33,918 bases of DNA. Source: an uncultured Actinomycetes bacterium. Lineage in GTDB: Bacteria > Actinomycetota > Actinomycetes > Nanopelagicales > Nanopelagicaceae. Shown here piece after piece: positions 7,082 through 15,135 of the stretch. Positions within the stretch are counted from its first letter, which is position 1. Each line of letters starts with the position of its first letter. Where the stretch lies: assembly GCA_903844855.1 (NCBI GenBank), contig CAIMVH010000166.1:1-33918 (forward strand). Direction: 5' to 3'. The position numbers and the translations under genes were made by a program. A model generated the notes under the pieces. That model did no database searches and had not been told where the DNA came from. It saw only the letters and a list, made by a program, of their open reading frames with translations.

Positions 7082-8017
7082 ATGCGCGCGCTACTAGTGA
7101 TCAACCCCCAATCTACGGGTGCCAGCAGCGCTACCCAACGAGTGGTGGAACGAGCCCTGCGCTCCGAACTCGACCTCGAAGTGGTGGAGACCGATGCGCG
7201 TGGACACGGTGTGGCATTAGCCGCCGCACTCGATGCCGATTTAGTGATCGCTTGCGGTGGAGATGGCACCGTGAACGAAGTCTGCAACGGCCTGATTGAC
7301 TTCAGTACCGGTAAATCGCGCGGTGCCGCACTGGGGATCATCCCCACCGGTAGCACAAACGTTTTTGCCAGAGCTCTTGGGTTTCGCAACGATCCTGTGG
7401 AAGCAACACATCAATTACTTGAGTCAATCAAGCGGAATAACCGCACTGAAATATCGTTGGGGTTAGCATCCTGGGAGAGTCCGCTCGGCTCAGAAGAACG
7501 CATCTTCACATTTTGTGCAGGCATTGGTTTTGATGGTGCAGTTGTGGAACGCGTGGATCGTGAACGCCAACGCGGAAATCGATCGACAGCTTCACTTTAT
7601 TGGCGAGCTACTAGTCGAGAGGTTTCTCGCACTTTGATCGTTGAAGAACATGCTCCACTTCTTTACGTGGAAGAATCGCTACGCCTTGGTCTAGCACTCG
7701 TTGCCAATACGGATCCGTATACCTACAAGGGAAATCAAGCCATCCATCCCACTCCCCGTGCAAGTTTTGCTACGGGTCTTGATCTCATGGGTCTGCGAGA
7801 TATTCGACTTGCCCGTCTTATCCCAGCAACCATCGCGTTATCAATGGGGCTCACTCCGCGCGCTTCCGTACAGCGTCACGACTTGTCACACATCACCTTG
7901 CGCGCCGATCGCGCTTTACCGATTCAACTTGATGGAGAACCACTCGGACGTAGCAAAGAACTGAAGCTTCGTTCGCTACCTTCGGCAGTGACCGTATACG
8001 GAAGAGCTCGCGCTTAA
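7082..8017 (+). CDS. Diacylglycerol kinase-family lipid kinase (YegS/DgkB-like)
   Basis: 311 residues. The catalytic domain starts with LLVINPQSTG, has the nucleotide-binding GGDGT (59-63) followed by VNEVCNGL, and LGIIPTGSTNVFARALG. This is the DAGKc family, which phosphorylates diacylglycerol, sphingoid bases or related lipids on the membrane face. The C-terminal beta-sandwich half is complete. The ATG at 7082 lies 6 nt after a TAGCCT and lacks a ribosome site. The gene is divergent from the membrane protein gene and its stop overlaps that of the CDGSH gene. Substrate within the family is not determined. Confidence 0.88.
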   Translation: MRALLVINPQSTGASSATQRVVERALRSELDLEVVETDARGHGVALAAALDADLVIACGGDGTVNEVCNGLIDFSTGKSRGAALGIIPTGSTNVFARALGFRNDPVEATHQLLESIKRNNRTEISLGLASWESPLGSEERIFTFCAGIGFDGAVVERVDRERQRGNRSTASLYWRATSREVSRTLIVEEHAPLLYVEESLRLGLALVANTDPYTYKGNQAIHPTPRASFATGLDLMGLRDIRLARLIPATIALSMGLTPRASVQRHDLSHITLRADRALPIQLDGEPLGRSKELKLRSLPSAVTVYGRARA

Positions 8018-8214
8018 GACTTGAAGTTGTTGCGCTTATGCGCCCCATCGCAATATGGCTTGATCTCGGAGTGACCGCAACGGCAGAGCGAAATCTTGGA
8101 TGCGGTGCGCAAGACGTTGCCGTCGTTGTCGCAGATTTCCACTTCACCGGTCACCATTAAGGGACCATCGGGAATTAAAGTTACTTTTGTGGGTTCTTCT
8201 GTAGTTTCAGACAT
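8014..8214 (-). CDS. CDGSH iron-sulfur domain protein
   Basis: A 66-residue single-domain protein. The cluster ligands are C44, C46, C55 and H59 in CRCGHSEIKPYCDGAH, the 3Cys-1His motif of mitoNEET-type 2Fe-2S proteins. The preceding part (GPLMVTGEVEI) is the usual beta-strand lead-in of short bacterial members. Role in redox or Fe-S handling is inferred from the family only. Start ATG at 8214 has no clear ribosome site; a CACCAT six bases upstream could act as a weak -10. Confidence 0.88.
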   Translation of the reverse strand: MSETTEEPTKVTLIPDGPLMVTGEVEICDNDGNVLRTASKISLCRCGHSEIKPYCDGAHKRNNFKS

Positions 8215-8267
8215 GCCAATATGGTGCCAGAGAAAGCCTGCTATTGCAGAAGTTAAACGCGCGACAC

Positions 8268-9455
8268 CTAGTAAATGGGCAGGGATGGATCAATGGAGTG
8301 CGCCCAGGCGAGCACACCGCCACCCACATGTACCGCATCTTTGAAGCCAGCGTTCTTGATAATCGCCAAGCACTCAGCGCTTCGGGCACCGCTCTTGCAA
8401 TGCAAGATGATCTGCTTATCGTGTGGCAACTTCTCCAAGATGGAGCCATCGAGGAACTCCTGCTTGGGAATGAGAGTCGCACCAGGGATCTTCACGATCT
8501 CCCACTCGTTAATCTCACGCACGTCGATGAGCATGAAGTCCTCGCCGCGATCCATGCGACCCTTCAGGTCGTTCACTGAAATGGTGGAATCTACGACCGC
8601 AGCACTCGCTCCTTCCGAGAGCGCACCACAGAATGCTTCATAATCTTCGAGTAAATCAGTCTGCTGAGGATTCTTGCTGCAGATCGGGCAATCTGGATCT
8701 TTACGCACCTTGATAGCGCGGTAACTCATCTCGAGTGCGTCATAAACCATGAGTCGCCCCACTAGCGGCTCGCCGATGCCAGTAATAACTTTGATGGCTT
8801 CGGTGACTTGAATCGAACCAATGCTGGCGCAGAGCACACCAAGTACGCCGCCCTCAGCACAGCTGGGCACCATGCCGGGTGGTGGTGGCTCTGGATAGAG
8901 GCAGCGATAGCAGGGGCCGTACTCACTCCAGAAAACGCTCGCTTGTCCATCGAAGCGATAGATAGAGCCCCACACGTATGGCTTATTAAGCAGAACGCAT
9001 GCATCGTTAACCAGATAACGTGTAGCGAAATTGTCTGTGCCATCAACAATCAAGTCGTATTGGGCGAAAATCTCCATCACGTTCGAATTATCAATTCGCG
9101 TCTCGTGGATGATGACGTTTACGTAAGGGTTAATCTCTTTCACACTATTGCGAGCGCTCTCGGCCTTGCTCTTTCCGATATCGCTCTGCCCGTGAATGAT
9201 TTGGCGTTGCAAGTTTGATTCGTCGACCGTATCGAATTCCACAATTCCTAATGTGCCCACTCCAGCAGCCGCGAGATACATGAGGGCAGGAGAGCCCAGA
9301 CCGCCGGCTCCAACGCAGAGAACTTTGGCATTCTTGAGGCGCTTCTGACCGGTCATACCGACATCAGGAATGATCAAGTGGCGGCTATAGCGGCGGACCT
9401 CATCAACCGTCAGCACCTCGGCTGGGACCACCAGTGGTGGAAGGGTGCTCGTCAC
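8268..9455 (-). CDS. moeZ: MoeZ: ThiF/MoeB-like adenylyltransferase fused to rhodanese sulfurtransferase
   Basis: 395 residues. Residues 20-265 form the E1-like domain: nucleotide loop GAGGLGSPALMYLAAAGVG, DESNLQRQ, and zinc-binding CYRC and CPIC pairs. Residues about 290-395 are a rhodanese domain with active-site loop HCKSGARS (Cys353). MoeZ adenylates the C-terminus of small sulfur carriers (MoaD, ThiS, CysO-type) and loads sulfur on them, for molybdopterin, thiamine and cysteine synthesis. The GTG at 9455 is chosen because GGAG lies 5 bases before it; an overlapping ATG is in another frame. MoeZ next to tetR and DUF3107 is the usual actinobacterial arrangement. Confidence 0.93.
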   Translation of the reverse strand: MTSTLPPLVVPAEVLTVDEVRRYSRHLIIPDVGMTGQKRLKNAKVLCVGAGGLGSPALMYLAAAGVGTLGIVEFDTVDESNLQRQIIHGQSDIGKSKAESARNSVKEINPYVNVIIHETRIDNSNVMEIFAQYDLIVDGTDNFATRYLVNDACVLLNKPYVWGSIYRFDGQASVFWSEYGPCYRCLYPEPPPPGMVPSCAEGGVLGVLCASIGSIQVTEAIKVITGIGEPLVGRLMVYDALEMSYRAIKVRKDPDCPICSKNPQQTDLLEDYEAFCGALSEGASAAVVDSTISVNDLKGRMDRGEDFMLIDVREINEWEIVKIPGATLIPKQEFLDGSILEKLPHDKQIILHCKSGARSAECLAIIKNAGFKDAVHVGGGVLAWAHSIDPSLPIY

Positions 9456-9549
9456 ATGTGCTCCTTGATCGACCTAAAAGCGAAACGCTCTAGGGCTAAC
9501 CCTGCCAAAGGTTGATCTATTCCCGCCAATCCAAGCGCGATCCTGTCAT

Positions 9550-9576
9550 GGCTGAGGCTCAGGGACGGCCTCGGCC
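9550..9576. promoter_or_regulatory. GC-rich dyad between moeZ and tetR
   Basis: GGCTGAGGC (9550-9558) can pair with GCCTCGGCC (9568-9576) with one G-U, leaving a 9-base loop. It lies between divergent start codons, so it cannot end either gene; a regulator site or RNA hairpin is possible. No T-run follows. Confidence 0.35.
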
Positions 9577-9594
9577 AGGGGCGCGAACTCCCAG

Positions 9595-9600
9595 TACGAT
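9595..9600 (+). promoter_or_regulatory. -10 hexamer for leaderless tetR
   Basis: TACGAT ends 6 nt before the ATG at 9607; no Shine-Dalgarno sequence is present. Confidence 0.5.
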
Positions 9601-9606
9601 CAATCC

Positions 9607-10209
9607 ATGACCCGCCTGCCCCGCGATGAGCGGCGTGCCCAACTCCTCACCGCCGCCCTGGAAATCTTCAGTACCTCCGGTTATCACACGGCAGCTATGG
9701 ATGACATTGCTGAACGTGCAGGAGTAACCAAGCCCGTCCTCTACCAGCACTTCCCCAGCAAATTGGATCTCTATCTGGCCGTACTCGACTTACATATTGA
9801 TTCATTGGTTTACGAGGTGCAAAAAGCGATTGCTTCGAAGAAGGAAAACGTGGATCGCGTGCACGCCACCACCGAGGCATACTTCCGCTTTATTGATAGC
9901 GAGAGCGAAGCTTTCCGATTGCTCTTTGAAAGTGATGCACTTGCCGAACCACAAGTGCAAGAACGTCTCAATCGCATGACCTACGAATGTGCGCGAGCGG
10001 TAAGCGCGGTGATCGCCGTTGATACTGGCCTTCCGGAAGAATCCGCAATGATGCTCGGCGTAGGTCTGATCGGAACGGCGCAAGTGACTGCTCGCTATTG
10101 GCTCAATCGCGATGGCCGCCTTCCACTAGAAAAGGCTGCAGAGTTTGTTGCCCAGTTGCAGTGGCGCGGCATTTCAAGTTTCCCCATAGAACCGGGCGCA
10201 CTAGGCTGA
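9607..10209 (+). CDS. TetR-family transcriptional regulator
   Basis: 200 residues. The N-terminal helix-turn-helix is clear: RRAQLLTAALEIFSTSGYHT, MDDIAERAGVTKPVLYQHFPSK. The C-terminal ligand domain ends PLEKAAEFVAQLQWRGIS. It corresponds in context to the TetR next to DUF3107 in mycobacteria and other Actinobacteria; the ligand and targets are unknown. Leaderless start after TACGAT. The GC-rich dyad at 9550-9576 and AGGGctaaCCCT at 9492-9503 upstream are possible operators. DUF3107 follows 38 bases downstream. Confidence 0.9.
   Translation: MTRLPRDERRAQLLTAALEIFSTSGYHTAAMDDIAERAGVTKPVLYQHFPSKLDLYLAVLDLHIDSLVYEVQKAIASKKENVDRVHATTEAYFRFIDSESEAFRLLFESDALAEPQVQERLNRMTYECARAVSAVIAVDTGLPEESAMMLGVGLIGTAQVTARYWLNRDGRLPLEKAAEFVAQLQWRGISSFPIEPGALG
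10202..10207 (+). promoter_or_regulatory. Possible -10 for DUF3107 at the tetR stop
   Basis: TAGGCT overlaps the last codons of tetR and would give a leader of about 34 nt that contains the GGAG site of the next gene. It may give DUF3107 its own promoter. Confidence 0.3.
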
Positions 10210-10247
10210 GATTCGGCTGACTGCGTAAGCGACAAAGGAGAAGTGCC

Positions 10248-10472
10248 ATGGAAGTAAAGATCGGTGTCTCACAGACCAATCGGGAAATCCTGCTTGAGAG
10301 CAGTCAATCGGGAGCGGAAATCGAAAAAATCGTGGCCGCTGCCTTGAAAGACGGCGGTACCTTGAAACTTGCTGACGATAAAGGGCGCATTGTGATGGTC
10401 CCCATTGAAAAGCTCGCATACGTCGAACTAGGTATTCCTAATGAAAGAAAAGTCGGCTTCGCTGCCAGTTAA
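10248..10472 (+). CDS. DUF3107 family protein
   Basis: 74 residues, soluble and without cysteine. It begins MEVKIGVSQTNREILLES and contains GGTLKLADDKGRIVMVPIEKLAYVE (read in parts), which is the DUF3107 pattern found once per genome in most Actinobacteria; no biochemical role is known to me. A GGAG site 8 bases before the ATG fixes the start. Its stop overlaps that of the ferritin-like gene on the other strand through a shared TTAA. Confidence 0.85.
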   Translation: MEVKIGVSQTNREILLESSQSGAEIEKIVAAALKDGGTLKLADDKGRIVMVPIEKLAYVELGIPNERKVGFAAS

Positions 10473-11125
10473 GGGGCAAGACCAAGGCGTTGCATGCGAT
10501 GCGTGTGATTCTCAGTAAGTTTCTTAAAGACTCGCGTGATATCCATAGTGGCGAATAATTCAAAGAGTCCTTGATGCTCTACCGCGAGCACCTGTGCTTG
10601 TGCTATCGCCTCCCCCACCAAGCGACGAGCCCAGAGTGCAAGTCGTCCGGCTAATTTAGGATCATCAAAGATCGCTGCGCCCAATGTGGTGATAAGAAAG
10701 TCCATATGTTCATCAGAGTTAGCAACTTGCAAAATGATCTGCTGCAATTCCGGATCTAGTGAACCGGCGATCTCACGGTAGAAATCCACCGCAATAGAAT
10801 CTCCCACATATGCCTTTACTAAACATTCAAACCAGTCAGCGGGCATGGTCCGTTCGTGGAAGGCTTCAAAGGCTGGCACGAATTTGCCCATCTCATGCTC
10901 TACATCAACTCCGTGCCGCGCCAAGAAATCGGCCAGCACGAAGTAGTGGTTGAACTCAATATTGGCCAAGCGGGCCAAACTGGCTGAGTCACTAATCGAG
11001 GGAGCAAGTTGAGCATCACTGCTCATTCGGAAGAATCCGGCTAATTCACCATAAGCAACAGCCGCGCTCAATTCCACGATCCGGCGGTCAAGAGTCGGGG
11101 CATTAGCCTCAAGAGAAGTACTCAC
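10469..11125 (-). CDS. Ferritin-like-fold protein (tRNA hydroxylase-like)
   Basis: 218 residues, all-helical. It carries one clear ExxH iron motif (EFNH, 57-60) after an early Glu (E27), but where the second ExxH is expected the sequence is NSDEHMDF, so the diiron site may be incomplete. Proteins like this lie beside DUF3107 and an RhlE-type helicase in many Actinobacteria; a relation to MiaE-type tRNA hydroxylases is by fold only. The start is a GTG at 11125. Its promoter seems to overlap that of the helicase at 11146-11155. Confidence 0.75.
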   Translation of the reverse strand: MSTSLEANAPTLDRRIVELSAAVAYGELAGFFRMSSDAQLAPSISDSASLARLANIEFNHYFVLADFLARHGVDVEHEMGKFVPAFEAFHERTMPADWFECLVKAYVGDSIAVDFYREIAGSLDPELQQIILQVANSDEHMDFLITTLGAAIFDDPKLAGRLALWARRLVGEAIAQAQVLAVEHQGLFELFATMDITRVFKKLTENHTHRMQRLGLAP

Positions 11126-11145
11126 GGAAGGAACTCTGCCAAAGA

Positions 11146-11155
11146 AGGCTACGAT
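11146..11155. promoter_or_regulatory. Overlapping divergent -10 hexamers (ferritin-like gene / helicase)
   Basis: AGGCTACGAT gives TAGCCT on the minus strand (11151-11146) and TACGAT on the plus strand (11150-11155). Expected leaders are about 14 nt for the ferritin-like gene and about 18 nt for the helicase. Confidence 0.45.
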
Positions 11156-11179
11156 GAGCCAAACCTTGAAAGGAGTCTG

Positions 11180-12580
11180 GTGGCGTCGTTTATTGAGCTA
11201 GGCGTGCGCCCTGAGACCATTGAGGCGCTTGCGCCCATCGGCATCACCGCCCCGTTTGCTATCCAAGAGATGGTCCTCCCGCTGGCATTAAGCGGCAATG
11301 ACCTCATCGGCCAGGCGAAGACCGGTACCGGTAAGACCCTCGGATTTGGCATTCCCATCATTGATCGCGTGCTCTCCAAGAGCGAAGGCGCAACCGGCAA
11401 GGCGCAAGCCCTTGTCGTGGTTCCTACTCGCGAACTCTGCGTCCAGGTCGCTGAAGACCTCCTGGTTGCCGGCCGCATCAGAAACATTCGTGTACTTGCT
11501 CTCTACGGTGGTCGGGCTTTTGAACCACAACTCGATGCTCTCAACAAGGGCATCGATGTAGTGGTCGGAACTCCTGGTCGCCTTCTCGATCTTGCACGCC
11601 AGGGACATCTCAAATTAAATGAAGTTCGGATTCTGGTTCTCGACGAAGCTGACGAAATGCTTGATCTTGGCTTCTTGCCAGATATTGAAGCAATCCTTCG
11701 CCTCATTCCAGAAGCGCGTCAAACAATGCTTTTCTCCGCAACCATGCCCGGAGAGATCATCACTCTTGCCCGCAAATTTATGGATCAACCCACACACATT
11801 CGAGTCGCTGAAGAAGGCGGCTCGACAGTTGAAGGTGTAGAACAATTCGCATACCGCGCTCACGCAATGGACAAGATCGAAATGCTTGCGCGCATTCTGC
11901 AAGCCGAAGGCCGCGGAGCAACCGTGGTCTTCTGTCGCACCAAGCGCACTGCTGCCAAAGTCTCAGACGAGTTAGCCGATCGTGGCTTTGCCTCCGGTGC
12001 GGTGCATGGCGATCTTGGTCAAGGCGCTCGCGAACAAGCGCTTCGAGCGTTTCGAAATGGAAAGATAGATATTTTGGTAGCCACCGATGTCGCTGCGCGA
12101 GGTATCGACGTCGAAGGCGTTACTCACGTCATTAACTACCAATGCCCCGATGATGAGAAGGTTTACTTGCACCGCATCGGTCGCACTGGCCGCGCTGGTG
12201 CTGGTGGAATCGCTATCACCTTTGTCGACTGGGATGAACTAGCGCGTTGGAACATGATCAACACTGCTCTCAAACTCGACATGGCAGACCCTAAAGAGAC
12301 GTACTCCTCCTCTGAGTGGCTCTTTATAGATCTCAATATTGATCCTGCAATCACTGGCGTACTCCCTCGCTCGCAACGTGCGAAAGCTGGGCTTGCGGCA
12401 GAAGAGATTGAAGATATTGATCTCAAACCCAAGCGTGCACCCAAGGCGCCAGACGGTCGCGGAAACGATCGCAAGAACGCGCCGAAGAAGCCAGAGCACG
12501 TCAAGGTATCTGCACCAAGTGCACCAGCTCCGCGCAAAGATCGCGAGCGCAAGCGCACTCGTAGTACTGCTGGAGAATAA
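11180..12580 (+). CDS. DEAD-box RNA helicase (RhlE/DeaD-like)
   Basis: 466 residues. Motifs in order: Q motif region GITAPFAIQ (21-29), I AKTGTGKT (46-53), Ia VVPTREL, II DEAD (155-158), III SAT (186-188), V ATDVAARGID, VI HRIGRTGRAG. The last 80 residues are Lys/Arg/Pro-rich and probably bind RNA. It unwinds short RNA duplexes in ribosome assembly or mRNA turnover. The GTG at 11180 has an AAAGGAG site 4-5 bases upstream. Neighbouring the ferritin-like protein, as in mycobacteria. Confidence 0.93.
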   Translation: MASFIELGVRPETIEALAPIGITAPFAIQEMVLPLALSGNDLIGQAKTGTGKTLGFGIPIIDRVLSKSEGATGKAQALVVVPTRELCVQVAEDLLVAGRIRNIRVLALYGGRAFEPQLDALNKGIDVVVGTPGRLLDLARQGHLKLNEVRILVLDEADEMLDLGFLPDIEAILRLIPEARQTMLFSATMPGEIITLARKFMDQPTHIRVAEEGGSTVEGVEQFAYRAHAMDKIEMLARILQAEGRGATVVFCRTKRTAAKVSDELADRGFASGAVHGDLGQGAREQALRAFRNGKIDILVATDVAARGIDVEGVTHVINYQCPDDEKVYLHRIGRTGRAGAGGIAITFVDWDELARWNMINTALKLDMADPKETYSSSEWLFIDLNIDPAITGVLPRSQRAKAGLAAEEIEDIDLKPKRAPKAPDGRGNDRKNAPKKPEHVKVSAPSAPAPRKDRERKRTRSTAGE

Positions 12581-12583
12581 CTT

Positions 12584-13363
12584 CTAACTGGCCCCGCTCA
12601 CTCTTTCTCTGGCGGCTCGCACGTGTGGACCTTCGCGCACACTTCCAGGAATAGCCATCAGTGCTAATCGGAATGCGCGCAACGCAGTATCTGTAATAAC
12701 TGTAGGGAGCACTGGAAATCCATAAAGCTTATTTGCCCATGCAGGCATGGATTGTGCCGCGAGGAGCGAGATCCCAGCCCAGGCGCCTTGCGCAGGTGTG
12801 CCGTATCGCACCCAATCAGGCATTGGCGGGATAGCAATGAACCGTGCACCTTCACGTGCGTCATTACTGGCGATAAGTTCTGGAGAAATATCTTGCAAAT
12901 ATTGCGCGATCTGAACTCGATTCGCTGGGATGTCAGATGTGATTCCCACTTGCCTCGCAAATTCCTGCATCTCCGCGAGATAACGGTCGGCATCCGCATC
13001 GCTCAAGGCCATGCCCGACCGTTTTGCTACATCGAGGAATGAATCCACCATGCTGACGTGAACCCAACGAAGTAGATGGGGATCGTCTAACTTCAATTTC
13101 TTATGCACCGCACGCACGCGCTTGGAGGCAACTTTTGCCTCGGCAGTGGTGCCATAAGTAACGATGCCGACATATTCAGCAGTGCGCGCAAGCCTTCCCC
13201 ACGCATCTTCGCGAAAATTCGAGTGACCTGCCACGCCGGCCATCGCAATCGGATGGAGCGCTTGTTGGAGGAGTGCTCGCACGCCCGCCACGGCCATAGA
13301 TGGATCTGCATGCACTCGCCAAGTGATGGAATCGGGGCCAAAGAGACCAAAATCGGTATCCAT
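12584..13363 (-). CDS. Oxygenase MpaB-family (DUF2236) protein
   Basis: 259 residues. The pattern SITWRVHADPSMAVAGVRALLQQALHP, then GRLARTAEYVGIVTYGT, RAVHKKLKL, and HLLRWVHVSMVDSFL is that of the DUF2236/MpaB family, haem-associated oxygenases related to latex-clearing protein. The H residues in these segments are candidate haem ligands. The ATG at 13363 follows a strong AAGGAGG site; the frame is open further upstream but overlaps the nuclease gene. Last gene of an operon PHP - nuclease - MpaB. Substrate unknown. Confidence 0.8.
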   Translation of the reverse strand: MDTDFGLFGPDSITWRVHADPSMAVAGVRALLQQALHPIAMAGVAGHSNFREDAWGRLARTAEYVGIVTYGTTAEAKVASKRVRAVHKKLKLDDPHLLRWVHVSMVDSFLDVAKRSGMALSDADADRYLAEMQEFARQVGITSDIPANRVQIAQYLQDISPELIASNDAREGARFIAIPPMPDWVRYGTPAQGAWAGISLLAAQSMPAWANKLYGFPVLPTVITDTALRAFRLALMAIPGSVREGPHVRAARERVSGAS

Positions 13364-13374
13364 GCGCCCCTCCT

Positions 13375-14226
13375 TTAATCGGTGAGATCTATCCCCGCCC
13401 ACGGGAGCGCAGGCGTTCCGGTGAATGCATCACAGTGTTGCGCAAAGTCGCAGTATCCGCAGAGCGAAGAGGGGGTCGGGGGAAAGATCACATCTAATTC
13501 TTCTGGGTTTTTCTTAAATTCCCGCTCCGCAGCGGCGGCTTCCATGCCGATCTGGTCGGCTCTGGCAATGTGACGAGCTCGGCTCTCTGGAGTGTGTCGA
13601 TGAACTTGTACTTCACCTGTCGGCAGATGATGAAGTTCCACTTGTACGCAGGTTTTGCGAAGCGTGCGCTCCGCGCCACTGGCATAAATTGCCAGCGCAA
13701 GAGACGAAGCTGCTTCAGCCTCGTTTAAAGGGTGACGTCCCGTCTTGTAATCCACAATGACCAATTCGTCTCCGCGCTCATCAATCCGATCAACCCTGCC
13801 TTGCAGCGAGAGATGATCAGTGGTGAAGGAAACCGTGCGTTCAACCCCCCGAGGCTCAAACTCTGGATTGACCCTTGAGAGATATCCCTGCACCCACGCG
13901 ACAGCTCGCGCCAACGCACCTTGAGATTGTTCATCATCTCTAAATCCATCATCGCGCCAATTTGCCCGGACGAGTGCGCCACCTGAATCCGGCGTACGGG
14001 CGGCCGATTCCAACTTCCACCAATCTTTTAAGGCATTGTGCACCGCATTGCCCATGGTGGCAGCTGCCCGCGGCGGACCTTTAGGCAACTTTGGTGAATC
14101 CAAATAATTCATTCGATACTTTCTCGGACATGAAAGCCACATATCTAACCGAGTGGGGGTAGCGCTAAAGAGCCGTGCAGGCATCCCATCTAATTCTGGC
14201 TGCACATTCTCCCCCGCACTCGTCAC
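13375..14226 (-). CDS. RecB/Cas4-like PD-(D/E)XK nuclease with 4Fe-4S cysteines
   Basis: 283 residues. The nuclease core is seen as LSLQGRVDRIDER, then ELVIVDYKTGRHP, giving the D and DYK of the active site, followed by an AIYA helix in the QxxxY position. Four cysteines suited to an iron-sulfur cluster are C33 (SCPRKYRMNY) and C256, C259, C265 (CGYCDFAQHC). It resembles the single-domain RecB-family exonucleases of Actinobacteria; no helicase is attached. GTG at 14226 overlaps the PHP stop by 4 bases; an ATG at codon 15 is an alternative start. No cas genes are nearby. Confidence 0.83.
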   Translation of the reverse strand: MTSAGENVQPELDGMPARLFSATPTRLDMWLSCPRKYRMNYLDSPKLPKGPPRAAATMGNAVHNALKDWWKLESAARTPDSGGALVRANWRDDGFRDDEQSQGALARAVAWVQGYLSRVNPEFEPRGVERTVSFTTDHLSLQGRVDRIDERGDELVIVDYKTGRHPLNEAEAASSLALAIYASGAERTLRKTCVQVELHHLPTGEVQVHRHTPESRARHIARADQIGMEAAAAEREFKKNPEELDVIFPPTPSSLCGYCDFAQHCDAFTGTPALPWAGIDLTD

Positions 14227-15086
14227 GAGTGATTACCAATAACAGGAGTGCCACTTGCTCTCGAGTGTAGTTGCTCCCATACGTGAGGCGACGTGAGGTT
14301 TTCTCCGAGTTCATTCATTTTCCCAGTACCGTGAAAGTCACTTGAGCCAGTCGTCAATAGATCAAGCTCTGCAGCGAGTGCGCGCAAATCCTTTCGCGTC
14401 TTTTCATCGTGATCCCGATGATCGACCTCTAAAGCATCCAGGCCAGCGGTGGCGAGTTCTGCGATGAACTCTGGGCTCACAACGCTCCCGCGTTTTGCTG
14501 CACCGGGATGCGCAAAGATCGCCACACCACCAGCTGATTTGATCAATCGGACACCCTCGAGTGCATCACTTGCGAAGTGGCCCACATAAAAACGCGAATC
14601 ATTATGAAGAAAATCTCGAAATGCTACATCACGATCAGGCACGATCCCCTTGGCTACGAGAGCATCGGCCAAATGCGGGCGTCCCAATGTTGCGCCATCT
14701 GAAAGTTGGGCCTCGACATCTGAAAATGAAATGTCAAAACCTTCATCTTGCATCTTTTTGATGATGGCTTTCATCCGCGGAATACGATCATCGCGAGATT
14801 GTTCAAGCGCCTCAGATAAAGCCTTATGGCCAGGGTCAACAAGCAGACCCAGCATGTGTAGCGAAATGCCTTCGTGGCTGCGGCAAGACATTTCGACTCC
14901 TCGAACCAACGCTAACGGAGCAGAAAGCCCTGAGAGTGCGCCAGCCGCCTCTTCCCACCCGGCGTAGGTGTCATGGTCGGTAAGGGCAATCACATCTAGG
15001 TGAGCCGCCACGGCAGCATGTACCAATTCAGAAGGCGAGGCGGTGCCATCACTTGAATTGCTATGTGTGTGCAAGTCAATCCGCAC
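14223..15086 (-). CDS. PHP-domain metal-dependent phosphoesterase (TrpH/Rnm-like)
   Basis: 287 residues. The metal ligands appear in order: DLHTHSNSSDGT, ALTDHDTYAGW, RGVEMSC, FAHPG, and TGSSDFHG near the C-terminus. This is the TrpH/RNase AM group, in which characterised members act as 5'-3' exonucleases or nucleotide phosphatases. It is first in the operon with the nuclease and MpaB genes. GTG at 15086 has a GAGGGGG site 5 bases upstream. Molecular activity within the family is not settled by sequence. Confidence 0.88.
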   Translation of the reverse strand: MRIDLHTHSNSSDGTASPSELVHAAVAAHLDVIALTDHDTYAGWEEAAGALSGLSAPLALVRGVEMSCRSHEGISLHMLGLLVDPGHKALSEALEQSRDDRIPRMKAIIKKMQDEGFDISFSDVEAQLSDGATLGRPHLADALVAKGIVPDRDVAFRDFLHNDSRFYVGHFASDALEGVRLIKSAGGVAIFAHPGAAKRGSVVSPEFIAELATAGLDALEVDHRDHDEKTRKDLRALAAELDLLTTGSSDFHGTGKMNELGENLTSPHVWEQLHSRASGTPVIGNHS

Positions 15087-15122
15087 CTAAACCCCCTCTC
15101 TTTCTTACAAACTCTTCGGCAA

Positions 15123-15128
15123 TACTCT
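15123..15128 (+). promoter_or_regulatory. -10 hexamer for PH-like membrane protein gene
   Basis: TACTCT ends 7 nt before the ATG at 15136; no ribosome site. Confidence 0.4.
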
Positions 15129-15135
15129 CACTTCC

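Noticed and set aside
13375-14226. Cas4 / CRISPR adaptation gene
   Set aside because: Iron-sulfur nuclease layout is similar, but there is no cas1, cas2 or repeat array; RecB-family exonuclease next to PHP is a common actinobacterial arrangement.
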